The notes beneath the pieces were generated by a model. That model did not search any database. It was not told the origin of the DNA and worked only from the letters and a program-made list of their open reading frames with translations. 64,000 nt of DNA, taken from contig NC_088340.1 in the NCBI RefSeq assembly GCF_036884655.1, positions 13,356,501-13,420,500 of the forward strand, read 5' to 3'. The DNA comes from Musa acuminata AAA Group. Lineage: Eukaryota > Streptophyta > Magnoliopsida > Zingiberales > Musaceae. Position numbers and translations under genes: made by a program. Positions 35,431 to 49,738 of the stretch are shown here, one piece after another; position 1 is the first letter of the stretch; every line of letters begins with the position of its first letter.

Positions 35431-38400
35431 ATGGACTCATCGTCGGCTGTTCTCGCCCTCCGGACCGCCTCTGCTTGGTGGGATGAGGTGAACGATTCCA
35501 GTTTGTGGCAGGATCGCATCTTCCACGCCCTCTCCCTTCTCTTCGGACTCATCTCCGCCGTCGCCCTTGTAATCTTCTTGTCCATATCTTTTTATTCCAT
35601 TCTGTTGATCCCTCTTGATCGTTGCATTGGATTTTCGGCGTTAGGGTTTCGACTTCCTGATGGAGAGATTTAACGAATTCAAGGGATTAGACAAGCTCGT
35701 CCCGTTTTCTACAATGCATGATCGTTCGTCATTGTTGTCACTCATCATTTCACGTACATAAAATTGCAGATTCAGTTAATTAGGATCGAATGTAGAGTAC
35801 CAGAATTTGGATGGACGACGCAGAAGGTCTTCCACCTCTTGAACTTCCTTGTGAATGGCGGTCCGTGATCTGTCTTTGCTCGTCTTTGTTATTCGAGTAG
35901 GATTTGCGGTGTTGCACTCATTGATATCTGCTGCTCTGTGACAATATGTCTCTTGCTAATGGCAGTTCGGTCACTGGTGTTTGTATTCCGTCGGGGCGTC
36001 CAGAAAATGAACCCTGTAATGTGCTTCATTTATCCTATTGTTCTTCAGAATACTTGATGGTTCTTAAACTATTCTAATGGCATTTGATGGGGTTTCAGAT
36101 AATTCGACATATTCTTCTGGATTTGCCTGGTCTTGCATTCTTCACTACCTATGCTCTACTGGTTTTATTTTGGGCGGAAATATACTATCAGGTTGGTAAT
36201 CTAAATATTTGACTTGTTTACAAAATGCCAGTTGGGGAATTGTGCTCATTTCTTTTTCTTAATGGTATTTTGCAGGCACGTTCTGTATCTACTGATGGGC
36301 TTAGACCAACGTTCTATACAATTAATGCAGTGACCTATGTAATTCAGGTAATGGCAGTTAGTATTTTTCCACAATGAGCAGTGTAATTCTCTGTGGTTTA
36401 TCTGCCTTTTGTGGTGCTAGAAAAGGTTCAATTTAGGTCTTTCTGTACGAAGACATGTTGGTGGCCAAGTCCACACTCTTTAATTTGTGGGTATCCTGCC
36501 TGATTGAAAATTGAAAGCTTGCAGAATTGATGGTCTCTGTTGAGTCGTCTCTTCTGCAAATACATTGTGGATTGTATGTTTTTTTATAGCTGCACCAAAT
36601 GCATGTAGTCAGCAGTTTTGTTGCAACTTATGGATAACTTAAAATGTTCAACAAGTACATGATGAAAAACCAACAAACTAGGAGTGTTTAGTCTCCCAAG
36701 CATAAAATCTTTCTAGTAATTCAATGGTTAACGTGATGTCATAACTTGTGGCTAATTTGTGTAGAAAAGCTATAAGTTTCTACCTTCCTATGGAGCACTT
36801 TTGACTTTGCCAATAATTTCCGTAGTTTTTGTTGCACGAAAAACTTGAACAAGTTCTAGGTGTAAGGTAATCATGGTTCCTGTTGTTCCTCACTCTGGCT
36901 ATATCCATTAAGACATCACCAACAGACTTCTGCTTCACACAAATTGAAGGTCCAGATACTCTATCCATGTGATTTTGAGTTACCATTTGCAAACCTTGCT
37001 CAATTTGGGTAAATAAAAAGACCAAATTTCGATGATAATTATCAGAAGATGGGGGAGAAGAGGGTCATGGTTTGGAGGAAAAGACCATAGGTAACATACC
37101 TTGGTCACTAACTTAATTATCTTCTGCACATACATCTTGCAATATTTGTTCGAACAATCTTGGGAGGCCAGTGAGTAATAAACTAAAACTGAAGTAGTAA
37201 TCTAATTTAATTATCTGAGCCTAGAAAAATGTATATGTTGTTAGTCAAACAATAAGCAAATTTCAACCTTGTAGAATAGAAGGGATCAGGAAGACATCAA
37301 ACTTTTACCATTCAAACATTTGCAGCCAACAACAGTATGCAATAAAGTTATTGTTTGATGTGAAAACAGTCAAGATAATATATTAAGGAGCACGGGGTAC
37401 AAAAAGAGGGAAGAGGCGATGCAAAGACATCTATGGATTTGGATTAGATCCTAATAGAAAGACACTGCATATGGTGGGAGCTGTGTCTTGCATTGTATTT
37501 TGTTTTAGCGAGTGGCAGACCAAGTGCCGTACTAACTATTTTGATACTAATGCCATTTTAATCTGGCCTTTAATTTATCTGTTTCCCAAGATGGATCAAT
37601 ACCAGATACTTACAGGAGAAGTTAATACCTGTAAATTTTTGGCACATACCCAGGGAAGCCAACCATGTAGCCCACAAGCTAGCTAGTTTTGGTAGAGTTC
37701 ACAGTTTTTCATATTTTTGGCATGCAGCAGACCCTGTTGCTTCACAGTTTGTATTGATATTAGCTAATAGAAGTTTTGGTTATATCCAAAAAAGAGAAAA
37801 ATAACAGAAAGTTTGTGTGTGACTATGAGTTACCTTCTGTCCATAAGTTCTGGCAGACACTGTACAAAGTTAAGTAAAATATCACATCAGATTTAATTAC
37901 TTTTACTTTGGTTGTATCATGTTTAATCGTTTGCAGATTGCTCTTTGGTTGGTCTTGTGGTGGAAGCCAATCCAAGCAATGATCATCATATCCAAGATAT
38001 TCTTTGCAGGTTTGGTTACTGATAATGCAATCTATTTTCCATGATCGTACACAGATGAAATAATATTTTTTATTTATTTGGAAATCTTCAACCCTCAAAG
38101 ATATTTTCTGGCAGGTGTCTCATTCTTTGCTGCCCTTGGTTTTCTTCTGTATGGAGGGAGGTGAGTTATCTCTAGTGCACTCATGTATCCTCTAGAATAG
38201 TTCATGTCATTTCATATGCTTTTGGACACCATGCCATCACATGTTGAAAAATGAAAAGAGACGGGAAGAGGAGAGTGGAAGGAGAAGGGGAAAAAACAAA
38301 AGTAAAAAGGAGGAGAGGTGGGTGCCTTGCATCTATATTTCTGAAGTTATATTGCCTCTCAAGTGATAGATTTTATACCTGAGCATTTGCGGCCTGACAA

Positions 38401-40446
38401 AACCTAATTGTTTATTAGTTAGATTACCATTTTGGTCTTCGTCCAGTTCCTAGTTTGTGGCCAAATATAAGAAACTGACAGAAAGAGCAAGTTTGAATAT
38501 GGTTTAGAGCCAAACAATCAGTTCATAAAATAATTCTCGGTACCCTTAAGCCTTGGCTTTGTTTCCTTGTTGGGAAAGTAAATTTATCTCATACAGTATA
38601 TAACTTCTGAGATGAATACACAATACTTCATTCTTTTGGCTCGGAAATTTGTTTGCATTTATTTTTGGACATAAAGGTGGCTTTTCTTAACAATTGTCAC
38701 GATCTGCCAATATGACAAATTTTACATGATTGGAGGGTTGGGGCCTAAAATATTAAAAAAATGTTGAATTGGTTGTGTTTGGTTGCTAGTTCTACCTGGT
38801 ATATACAGCTTGACCTGACACAAAAGAAGACTGACACATTGCTCCCGTACCTGTAGGCGCCTGCTGTACATGATATTTAGAGACAAACAATGTGCTACTC
38901 AAGAAACTTAAACCTGATGGCCTCACTAGTCCTTTTCTGTTTTGTTAACATAAGGATCATGTGTGGATTATCATACTTGATGTTGCCTCTGTAGGTAAAT
39001 TTACAGGAGATTATTTTAATCAGGAAAGCTTATGAATGGATTGTGTTTAATGTCGAAATAATTTTAATAGCTTTAAATTCTTCAAATTCTTCATGATTCT
39101 TGACAAATGTATAAGTTACTTGTCAAATTCTCTCTCTCTCTCTCCCCCCCCCTCTCTCTCTCTCTCTCTACTTGTGTGTGTTAAGCGATTTTTTGTAATT
39201 CATAGGCTTTTCTTAATGTTGAAACGTTTTCCTGTTGAATCAAAAGGGCGACGCAAGAAGTTACAGGAGGTATTTAAGAGTAGTTGCACTGTTTACTTGT
39301 CAGCATGTTTGCCTATATTAATTACTTTATTTTCCTCACTTGTACAGGTTGGTTATGTTACCACTATATGTTTCCTATGTTTCTTGTTGAGATGCATTAT
39401 GGTAAGCATAGGAAGTTAGGTTAAATTTATTATTTTGCTAAATACTTGATTTCTTAACTCCTATATTTTAATCGTTGCTTGACAGGTGTGCTTCAATGCT
39501 TTTGACAAAGCTGCAGACCTTGATGTACTGGACCATCCAATTCTGAACCTTTTATACTACCTGGTACTGTCCATATTCTATATCTTCTTCAACATGTCCT
39601 CTGCAGTTTCTCTGTGCAGGAAGCTTGATAATATTTATATCGGTGTACACAATCTGGTATCTTCTATTGATATCTGATTATATTAGTAGAAAATGCTGCT
39701 AGCCTTATTGTACTTGACCTCTTAATCTCTTGATGGAATGATGATTAGTTTAAGCGTTAATCTAGTTTTGAAGGCTGGAATAGTGTTTTTTCTGCAATAT
39801 GATTGCTGAGCCCCAGAAGCAAAAATTGATTAATATGTAGAATAAGTTTGAACTTCTTCTATATTCTGCTAGTATAGTTATTCTCCGATTCATCTAACAT
39901 AATTTGGTGAAGTTTATTGTTTGCAATTTGCTTATATGGATAAAAAATTACACCTTCTTAGTAACCATGCCTCACTAATAAAAAAAAATCATTTTAGAAT
40001 AAGCAATGTCCTTTCTCAAGTCAGTTATCTGCAAGCTACTTTTCATTTCTAGTCTTAGCTTGTTATGGTCTTTAAGCATCAAGAAGAAGCTGCTGCAAGT
40101 CCACTACAATGTCTTTTTTCTCAAAGAATTCTTTGTCTGGTTTTAAACTGGTTATTATTGGTATGATTAGCTTTGTACCTACATGTGTATTTTTTGGTCC
40201 TTTACGGGTTGGTTACCTGTTAGTAATCTTCGATGGCCAGGTCAGTTTACTCTTTAATGTCAACAGTTGACAGTTGAACCAATATTTAGTCATTATTTCT
40301 TTGTCATTTGTCGATATGGTTGTGGCAATTATTCATTGATTTTATTTTTGCAGCTTGTAGAAATTCTGCCTTCATCTTTAGTACTCTTCATCTTAAGGAA
40401 ATTACCGCCTAAACGTGGGATCACTCAGTACCATCCAATCCACTAG
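35431..40446 (+). CDS. TOM1/TOM3-like seven-transmembrane protein
   Basis: Plant TOM1-family proteins are vacuolar/tonoplast multi-pass membrane proteins. Arabidopsis TOM1 and TOM3 are host factors that tobamovirus replication proteins bind; their cellular role is less clear. Eleven exons join in frame to 283 residues: 35431-35568, 35770-35860, 35966-36015, 36099-36191, 36276-36347, 37937-38009, 38115-38160, 39206-39269, 39348-39401, 39486-39563 and 40354-40446. Family signatures include [86 protein letters not shown] and the C-terminal [16 protein letters not shown]. Multiple hydrophobic helices are visible. Intron 5 (36348-37936) and intron 7 (38161-39205) are the longest. The start fits the length of the shorter family members. 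Confidence 0.94.
39130..39170. repeat. (CT)n/C-rich microsatellite in TOM1-like intron 7
   Basis: CT repeat interrupted by a run of C, 36 bp before the acceptor of exon 8, so it may serve as part of the polypyrimidine tract. Confidence 0.9.
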
Positions 40447-42505
40447 ATGGGGACTCATTTGACTTTTGTTTTCAAAGAACCCACAATAAACCAATTGCCT
40501 ACATATCCATTTCATGCTGAAGTTTTCTGGGAACAAATCAACAGAAGTGGCATCCTCTGGTGGCGGTACAACTGTTCAAAGAATTAGATTTGCTTTTATG
40601 TAGTTTGTAGGAATTTAATCATTTGTTTTGAGGTTCGTATAGATGCTAGCAATATTCTTTGGTTTATCCTGCTTAGTAATTCTACTCTGGCATCTGTAAT
40701 TTGTTGGTGATATTTAATTTGACATTTATTTGATAGTTTTAAGGTCCGTATAGCTGATGTTTATTTGATACACACACAATCTAAGTATTTATTGCTTAGA
40801 TCATATAAGCCATTATTTCAATTACATATGTAATTTGTTTGTGATCTTTAATACTGTCTTTCACTTGATATCTTTATTTGGGTTGGTTTAGCCAAATTCT
40901 AGCTTTCATCAGTTATATGCAGTTGTTTATGCAGTTATGCTATCTTTCACTTTATAACTTTATTTGAGTTGGTTTAGCCAAATTCTAGCTTTCAGCAGTT
41001 ATTTGCAGCAGCATGATTTTGTCGCCTTGAAATTATGATTAGATATTAAGCATTTCGAATTGTTCTTTTTTTTTTTTTTTTATCAGTCTAAAAGATTGTT
41101 AGACCAGGTTCCACAGACCACCCTCTTATCTTCTCTTCTATTATATGTTTGGTTCAATGGATGCCTCAAAATAATTTAGGCTTATCAAATCAGGGGATGA
41201 ATTAGTATTTCACATAACTCATGTTTCTGCAAATTCATCCTTGAAAACACACAAGACGTGAAGAAAAGTTAAATAGTCTATTTACATACCTTGCTGCTGC
41301 TGCTGCTGCTGCTGCAGATGTTTGGACTCCGGTCCCACAGCTCGGCCTTGGAGTTGCGGAGCATCGTTGCCTCTGTGGTTGAACGCATGTTTCATGTCGA
41401 GCTAGCAGGACGGTTCTTCTACATCTCCAGAAAAAACCGACGGTCTTTTCTGGAGTTGAATGGTGGGTTGGTTGGTGGATGAAAGGGCCATTAAAAAGTT
41501 TCAGTCTCTACCCACTAGAGTCCCCGAACCCAAGTTTCCAAATCATTACCTCCGACTCTGGACCAGGCCCATTCGGACTCGGGTTACACATTTTGTGATC
41601 CGGATCCGCAATGTAACCCATCTCCCGTTAGGCTGAGGAATGCCACTCCCTCACGACGAGAGTGGCTTTCCCGTAAATTTTAAAGAGATCCCCACAGCCT
41701 GTTCCTGCGACCGCCACGGTGCTCGATCCACGCGATGCGAGCGGCAGCCGCTGCGGATGTCGCCTTGACGGTGTGGAGGTGCCGCGGAGGTCGAGCACAC
41801 ATCCACGCTGCCATTCTAGGCCGACTTCTCCACCGCCTCCGGAGAGACAGGTCGACGAGGCGGAGAAGGGGATCAATCGGAGGCGACCCGTCTCGCTTCC
41901 TCTTGTGGTGGTACTCGATGGAGCCGCAGCGGGGCGAGTGGGGTACGAAGAGTGGTGGCAATTTTGTGAGTAATGAGACGGAGAGCCGTCTTTCCACCTT
42001 CATTCTCAATTTTCTCCTCTTGATCTAATAAATAAAAAGAAGAGACTTCTGTGACTTAAAACGCCGATCACTAGGTTGTATTATTATAGACACCGAAAAC
42101 AGAGTATGAACCTTTATTCGTGTCTGGTTACAGCCGAATGTTGATGATATATAGGTTGGAATATTAGGAAGAGCTTCACTGGATGAAACAAACAGAACCA
42201 TTTGATGAATGGTCATTGTAATATGAAGCTGGTTTGAAGTTGATGTGAGAAATTTGAAGGGTCAGCAAAAAGATGGCCTAATTAGAAAGAAACAGAAAGG
42301 GGCAATTCGAACCGGTATCCCAAGTTCAAAAGCTTCATACAACAACGAGAGCTGTTGGATTGTGTGCAGCTGGTTGCAGTAGCATAGCTCGAGGATGGGA
42401 GGAATGGCTGGCTACTCGGCATTTTTTTTTTTTAACTTACTTGTGCAATCTAGAATCAGGAGAGTTCTGATGAAGAGATGACAACAGCTGCACCAAGATG
42501 GATCA
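40447..42505. other. Intergenic with CTG repeat and a GC-rich block
   Basis: Contains the TOM1-like 3' UTR, a T-run near 41060-41080, a (CTG)n run of about 27 bp at 41291-41317, and a GC-rich block at 41620-41960 with short open frames on both strands. I see no domain or splice pattern supporting a gene in the GC-rich block. The right end holds the 3' UTR of the minus-strand coiled-coil gene. Confidence 0.5.
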
Positions 42506-45500
42506 TCAGCCCCGGGGATTAGTACAATCTTTGCCACTCGACTTACGTTTTCCCTGCAAAATAAACAAAATATTCGGTTTAGAGAACTCAATAGTTAAAA
42601 GAGGGGAAAAGAAAAAAACACACATTTACATGCAAATCGTGTTGCGACCAAAGTAAGCGCAGTACAACTTAACGTGTTGCAATGAGAACCGACAACTGTT
42701 CATGGTTTAGACTTTAGATCGATGTTTGACGTTTTCGCATGAACCTATACGAAATGGGCAGCATATATCGATTTGAGAACCGATCCGCTTCTGTTTTAGA
42801 CAGTTTGATCTGAATCATAAAAAATAAAAACTTTAATAATCAAACCTTTGGGGCTGCCGTGAGTCCTCTTCGTCCCGAACGCGAGCCTTTTTCCATTTTA
42901 TCTTATGCAACCGTCCGTTGCCCCGTCATGCACCATCATCCGATACACTTTCATCACCTCTTCCCTCTTCTTTCCTCCAATCTTCTTCATCCTTTTCTTC
43001 TCCCACCACCCTTTCCTCTTCTTCTTCCTCCTCCTCGAGTCATCGATAGTACTAATAATTCGTAAAATGATTGATAATCCTTAGTTTAGATTGAGAATTA
43101 AGTTTTAGGTTTTGGTCACCTTAGCAGAAGGTGTGGCAGAGCCTGGGTGGCTGTCGGATCCTTGACGACGCCTTTCTTTTCTTAGTAATTCCAGCAGTTT
43201 CTTGTTCTCTTCATCCAGAATTTTGTTTTCTTCAAAGAAAACCTTGACCTTGAATGCATTTTAAAGCACAAAAGACTCCTTATCATGATACAAAGAGGGG
43301 AAAAAGAAACTGAATCAGATTGAATACCTCCTCTTCAGCTCTGTGGAGATTTGTCCTCAAATGTTCCTTGTCCTTCTTCAAGGATTCAGCTTCAGCAGCC
43401 AATGATTCTAGCTAAAATATAATATTCAACAAAGTCAATAAAAGGTCAGCATAAAAGATTAAGCACACAACTGGGCTATAAATCAGCAGTCTATATATAT
43501 ATATATATATATATATGAAATGCATAAAAATCGAAAATAACATCATTAAATCTTAAAGAGAAAAGGCAATAAATTTTAGACTAAAAGAGATAATATATTA
43601 TAGAACCTACTCTGCCAGACCCTAAATAGCCAGACATGGACAAGGACTATGAATGAGTCATTAGGATTGACTCAACACAATGATCTCGTGAACTTCTAGA
43701 GTTGAAAATTCAAAGTATAAGCGACTGAAGGAAACTGACCATTCTTTAGAGATGATAGATAACAAAGATGTAGGCTGAAATTAAGCATAAAATTAAGGAA
43801 ATATTCATATTAGATTGAAATATGAACAATTGTTTTTCAAAAAAAAAATCAGTTTTAAATATCTTAAAAGGACACCCCATATATGCTCCAACGTTGAGTG
43901 AAATTTGGTTGGATATTTAACTTATAAGCATGGATTTCATAAACCAACATGTTTCACTAAATTTTATATGGTGTAGGACCTCATACGACAGAGTGGCAAA
44001 AGTTTATGGTCATTACAACAGCAAAACTATTATAAAAAAATTTATATGATATCTTAGTAGAGACATCCCAGCAGTTAGTGCCAGTGTTGCACAAATGATA
44101 TATCTTAGATTCGAGTTTATGTGTGAGCATCTCTCGTACATCATTTGATTTAATCAAATTTTCCTTTAAAAAAAAATTCATGTCATATGGTGTCTACTGG
44201 CTGAATGGATAAACAAACTATTCTATAAAAAAGACAGACACAAACTGCAGCTTTCTCCAAAATACAGGAGAGACAAAAATGCATTTAAAAGGAAAAAGGA
44301 GAAAGATGAATTTGTTTTCGTTTCAATGCCAAACGCTGCAACTTTTTCTTAGCAAAATTATGAGAGAAAAGGTAAATGGTTGATGATGCACAACAGCAAC
44401 TTCAGAGAGGTAAAGAAGAGAAAAAAAAGTCAAAATTAAAGCAATGATCCACATAAAAGAGGGTAATCAAACAATTGAAGCAGAGATGAAAGATGTTCAG
44501 ATAAATATTGTGTAACCAAGAAAATAAAAAAAAGGAAATATCAGGTCACACCTTTATAGGATAAGAGTGACATGAAACTCTACAAGCAAAATGATGAGGA
44601 TACTGAAAAAATAATTAAAAAAAACTGTGCAGAGCTCAAAATTAGAGATCAACAATAGAAATGGGGTTAATCACTCATAATCCCAAGTAGCTATCCAACA
44701 ATTCCTTTAAGAGGCAGAATATCCTAAAGGTTACTATCCACCTAATGATTCTACTATATTCAATTCAAGAATCCTCTTTTTCCATATACATAACTTACTT
44801 GAACTCAAGTTTTAAGTTTTAATTCAAATCTAAAATTAATGAATTGAAACTTGTTGACTTTTAAGTCTTCTTCTGTCGCTGTGCTTCTAAAACGGCAACA
44901 TAATCATAATATTCTAGGATGTAAGAATATTTCTCTGTAAGTTTGTTCAGCCAATCAGACAATGCTACCAGCAAATTAAGCATACATCAAGACCATTAAT
45001 ATTGCACTCGAGAGACATGATTTATCTCTCAAATTACTTATAGCAAAAGAGCGACATACAAAAGATATTGCTAGTGGCGAAGGTTTTTTCCTTTTGAGTA
45101 TTGCACTGTTAATTTAATTGTAGATGCCAACTTACAATCAAATATGATTTCAAATTAATAACTTTTAGTCAATTCTGAGCTCTAAATATTCATATCCAGA
45201 AGGGAAAATAAAAATAAAAATTTACTTGTATGAGTTAGACTAATACTAGTTGATATATTGATGGGAAGGACGGTGGAGAGGGAAGGGAAATAACAAATTA
45301 AACGAATTAGGGTTAGGGTTCTTACGCTAGAAATGTGCTGCAGCTGTGCCCGCAACTCCTCGTTCTCCTTCGCTAACTCATCACAAGATTCCAATATCCT
45401 CTCCAAGTCGCGCTCGTACAGAGAGCACTCCTCCTCCAACTTGCGGCAGTGATTCACCAGATCAGCGTACTGCGATACAATCACCTCCTTCTCCTCCACG

Positions 45501-45598
45501 CACCTCCTCACTCCCTGGGCGTTCATATTCGACTCGGCCTATCAATCACAATCTTTTCCATCATGAATCAGATAAAAGGAAAAGCCACCAAAAGCCGA

Positions 45599-45640
<42 letters not shown>

Positions 45641-45829
45641 CGATGAGAGTAGGTAACGAACCCTGGACTGCTCTAATCTCTTGCTGGACTCCTTGAGGCG
45701 GTCCTCCAAAACAAAGATCTGATCTTGAAGACGGCGGCGGGTGTCCTCGGAGACAAGGAGCTTCGGGCTCAGGCTCTCGACGGACACCGGGAGGCCCAAC
45801 GAGACCTCGGTGCCCGGCGAAAGATCCAT
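42506..45829 (-). CDS. Small coiled-coil protein, function unknown
   Basis: Five minus-strand exons, 45829-45662, 45538-45326, 43411-43328, 43248-43120 and 42553-42506, join in frame to 213 residues. The start reads MDLSPGTEVSLGLPVS. Nearly the whole protein is then charged heptad-like sequence: LLVSEDTRRRLQDQIFVLED, VEEKEVIVSQYADLVNHCRK, LEESLYERD-like and LESLAAEAESLKKDKEHL segments, and VKVFFEENKILDEENKKLLE. The tail is basic and Ser-rich (GSATPSAKGKRKSSGKD). All exons break between codons. A long coiled coil with a Lys-rich tail suggests a structural or scaffold role, but I cannot name the family. The splice signals are good and the frame is maintained across five exons, so the gene model is solid even though the function is unknown. 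Confidence 0.8.
43492..43516. repeat. (TA)n microsatellite
   Basis: Short TA repeat in intron 2 of the coiled-coil gene. Confidence 0.85.
45597..45638. repeat. (GA)n microsatellite
   Basis: About 40 bp of GA repeat in intron 1 of the coiled-coil gene; on the gene's strand it is a pyrimidine (CT) tract between donor 45662 and acceptor 45538. Confidence 0.95.
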
Positions 45830-47299
45830 GGTGTTCCACGGAATGAGCGGAAGGAAACCCAGGGAACGCCAAACCCTAGGAACACCGGCGAGCGGTCACT
45901 TGGGGCCGGAGAACCGATCAAGAACAGGAACCCCCAAAGAGGAGAAGGCGGAGAACAGAATCCCGTCGATCGATCGAGCGGTGAAGAGAGGAGAGACTGA
46001 AAGACTTGTCGGGGGAACGTGAAGGAGAAGGGGGCGGGAAGGGACGGCAACGACGGGATTCAAATCGAAAAGGGGCGGTTAGCCGTCGCAGGTGGCGCTC
46101 TCAACAACGGGAAAGGAGCGAGAGACGTACACGTGGCGTATCGAACACTTGGTCCCGATGGAAGGCGTTATCGGGTTGAAACCAATACGGACGTACATCC
46201 AATAAGCTTATGGATCCAAGAAATGATAACCCACATTGGAGATTTCGGGTCGGATTTGAGCCCACTGTTTGATTAGGTTGTAGCTTACATAATCATTAAA
46301 AAGAAGAAAAAAAGAAGAAAAATACAAATCAAGCCATTATTATAAGGAGAAAACAATAAATAACGGGGAGAAAACAATAAATACAAATCAACAACATGTT
46401 TTGATATGAGAGAAGTTTATCATGTGCTGCTCCCTAATATCAATCATGTTACCCGTTAGTTAATCGTAACGATTCATCATCCATAACGTTTGACATTTCA
46501 ATTGACTCCTCCTGGTTTTCAAGTTAACCTCCTCCCACTACACCTGCTTTAAATCATTTATAAATCATCATCGAATCCAACCTTATGAACAAATCAAAAT
46601 TAATATATATGTAATTATTATTATTATTTATGTGCAGGACAAGATTGTATGATTTAGCCATTGTTTTACTGAAAGCTTCCGAGGACACAAACTAGTAGAA
46701 ATACAACACACAACGGAGACAGCACAACCACTTCATACTTTTCTTTGCTGGACCGATGTTGATGTGATCCGAGGGTCCATAGCTCGGACGATAGATGGAG
46801 TAGGTAGCATGTTTGATTGGACATTATGTGAGCCACTCCCCTCTTATCATAAATAATGTTTTGGAACAAAAGACCCATTGGGAAGATTAGATGTGATGTT
46901 TCCTTCGTTGACATGTTGTCGTCATCATGTCACGTAAATCGAGGTTATCTAATGTACGATTGATTACATTAAGGTGTCTACTTCAATTTTGGAATATAAG
47001 TTTGGTGTCAAAAATTGATCGAGTCGTCTTACAAAAGAAACCTCATGGAGGAGGTGTTCAACAAAGATGCCTCCTCAGAGATTCATGAGTCACAGATATT
47101 TAAGGGATTCGAATAGTTCGAGGTTATCTCTTCTTAGTAGTAAAGTAGCATATTTGACATCTTTTTATAGTGAACTTTAGCAAGTAAGAATTAATTCGCG
47201 ATAATAGTTAGTGAAGACGAGATTGAATCATTAGATATTACGATTAGTATTGTTATTGTAAGTAATCATTTATCCTATTTATGTTTCTAAATTATTATA

Positions 47300-47300
<1 letters not shown>
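45830..47300. other. Intergenic, boundary between gene island and retroelements
   Basis: GC-rich 5' flank of the coiled-coil gene (45830-46270) followed by AT-rich sequence without a recognised gene. Confidence 0.5.
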
Positions 47301-47855
<555 letters not shown>

Positions 47856-48129
47856 TTCTCTCACTTGGTACATACGTTTATCTTAATAATTTAAATTAAT
47901 CTTTCTCGAACAACTTTCTTAAGAAATAAATACATGAATCATAGCGATAAGTCCTCTAAGAGCGAGTATTATCATCTATGTATCACGATGTATTTAGTTT
48001 CTTAATCTTAATGTAGTAATATTAACGAATAAACCTTATATTTATTCTTGATCTAGCAATAATATATTTTCTCAAAATAATATGTACATGAATGAGAAAA
48101 TATCACGATATATAAGAGTTTTAATATCA

Positions 48130-49738
48130 TTACAAAGTGGAACTAAGTCTCATTTTCTCTACATGATCCTTGAATTTCAGAGGTGGCGTGCCTTTAGTCA
48201 AAGGATCAGCAATCATCAATTCAGTGCTAATATGCTCAATGACCATTTTCTTTTCTTTTACATGTTCTCTTATGGCTAAATATTTAATGTCGATGTGTTT
48301 AGTTCGACTTTTACTTTTATTGTTTTTAGCCATAAAGGCAACAACTGAATTATCACATAAAATTCTTAATGGCCTAGAAATAGAATCCATGATTCTAAGC
48401 CCATAAATAAAACTCTTAAGCTATACACCATGTGAAGTAGCCTCAAAACAAGAGACAAACTCAACTTCCATGGTAAAAGTAGCAATCAAGGTCTGCTTAG
48501 TGCTTCTCTAAGAAATAGCTCCACCAGCCATCATAAAAATATATCCTAATGTTGATTTACGAGAATCAACACAACTGACGAAGTCTGAATTTGAGTAATC
48601 AATCACATCCAGATTGTCCGTATATCTATACATAAGCATGTAATCTTTAGTTCTTTGTAGATACCTCATCACTTTCTTTGCAGCTCTCCAGTTGTCCATA
48701 CTTGGATTACTCTGATATCAACCTAACATCCCCACAATAAATGTAATATCAGATCTAGTACATACCTGAGCATACACAAGGCTTTATATGGCAGAAGCAT
48801 ATGAGATATTTTTCATTGATTTCCTTTCAAAGTTATTCTTTGGGCATTAATTCAAATTGAACCTATCACCTTTCATAATGGGAGCAATACTTGGTGAACA
48901 ATCCTTAATCCGAAATCTTTCTAAAAGTTTATCGATATAGGTTTTTTGTGATAGACCTAAAATGCCTCGAGGTATATCTCTACGGATCTTAATGCCAATG
49001 ACATAAGATGCTTCACCCATATCCTTCATGTCAAAATTTTTAGAAAGAAATTATTTCACCTCAAGCAGCAAACCCTTATCATTGGTTGTAAGCAAAATAT
49101 CATCTACGTATAAAATAAGAAAACATATTTTACTCCCACTAACCTTCTAGTATATGCATTGATCCATGGGATTTTCAACAAATCCAAATGAAGAAATCAC
49201 TTCATAGAATTTAAAATATCATTGGTGGGAGGCTTGTTTTAAGCCGTATATAGATTTTCTAAGCTTACAAACCAAGTGTTCACCAACACTAGAGGAGAAA
49301 CCTTCAGATTGTTTCATATAAACCTCTTCCTCTAGATCTCCATTAAGAAATACCGTTTTCACATCCATTTGTTACAACTCAAGGTCAAAATGAGCAACTA
49401 ATGCTAAAATAATACATAGAGAATCTTTCTTAAATACAGGAGAAAACATCTTCGTATAATCGATTCCCTCTTTTTGAGTAAATCTCTTTGCAACAAGTCT
49501 TGCCTTGTATCTCTCAATGTTGCCTAATGAATTTTTCTTAGTTTTAAAAACTCATTTGCAACTAATAGCTTTTGCTTCATTAGGCAACTCTATAAGATCC
49601 CAGACTCCATTGCTCATCATGGAATTCATCTCTTCTTTCATAGCATCATGCCACAAATTAGATTCTTTGCAACTCATGACTTGTGAAAATGTCTCATGAT
49701 CATTTTTTACTCCAATATTATAATCAGATTCTTGTAGA
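48130..49738 (-). pseudogene. Older Ty1/copia pol fragment: reverse transcriptase and RNase H (broken)
   Basis: Several separate minus-strand frames together give a decayed copia pol. The segment near 49797-49552 has CKESNLWHDAMKEEMNSM, the start of the RT domain. 49029-48847 has KDMGEASYVIGIKI and GLSQKTYIDKLLERF. 48699-48508 has NWRAAKKVMRYLQRTKDYML and SRKSTLGYIFMMAGGAIS. 48390-48130 has the RNase H end with KHIDIKYLAIREHV and ADPLTKG. Stops and frameshifts separate them. The upstream (integrase-side) part continues on the far side of the younger composite element at 63390. Confidence 0.85.
49734..49738. repeat. Target-site duplication GTAGA, left copy
   Basis: GTAGA directly precedes the TG terminus of the first LTR. 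The same five bases follow the CA terminus of the third LTR at 63390-63394. Five bp is the usual duplication length for Ty1/copia integration. Confidence 0.85.

Noticed and set aside
36780..37025. 81-codon minus-strand frame in TOM1-like intron 5
   Set aside because: No family resemblance and surrounded by AT-rich intron sequence.
41680..42009. GC-rich overlapping frames on both strands
   Set aside because: Arg/Pro-rich translations without domain or splice support; left as intergenic.
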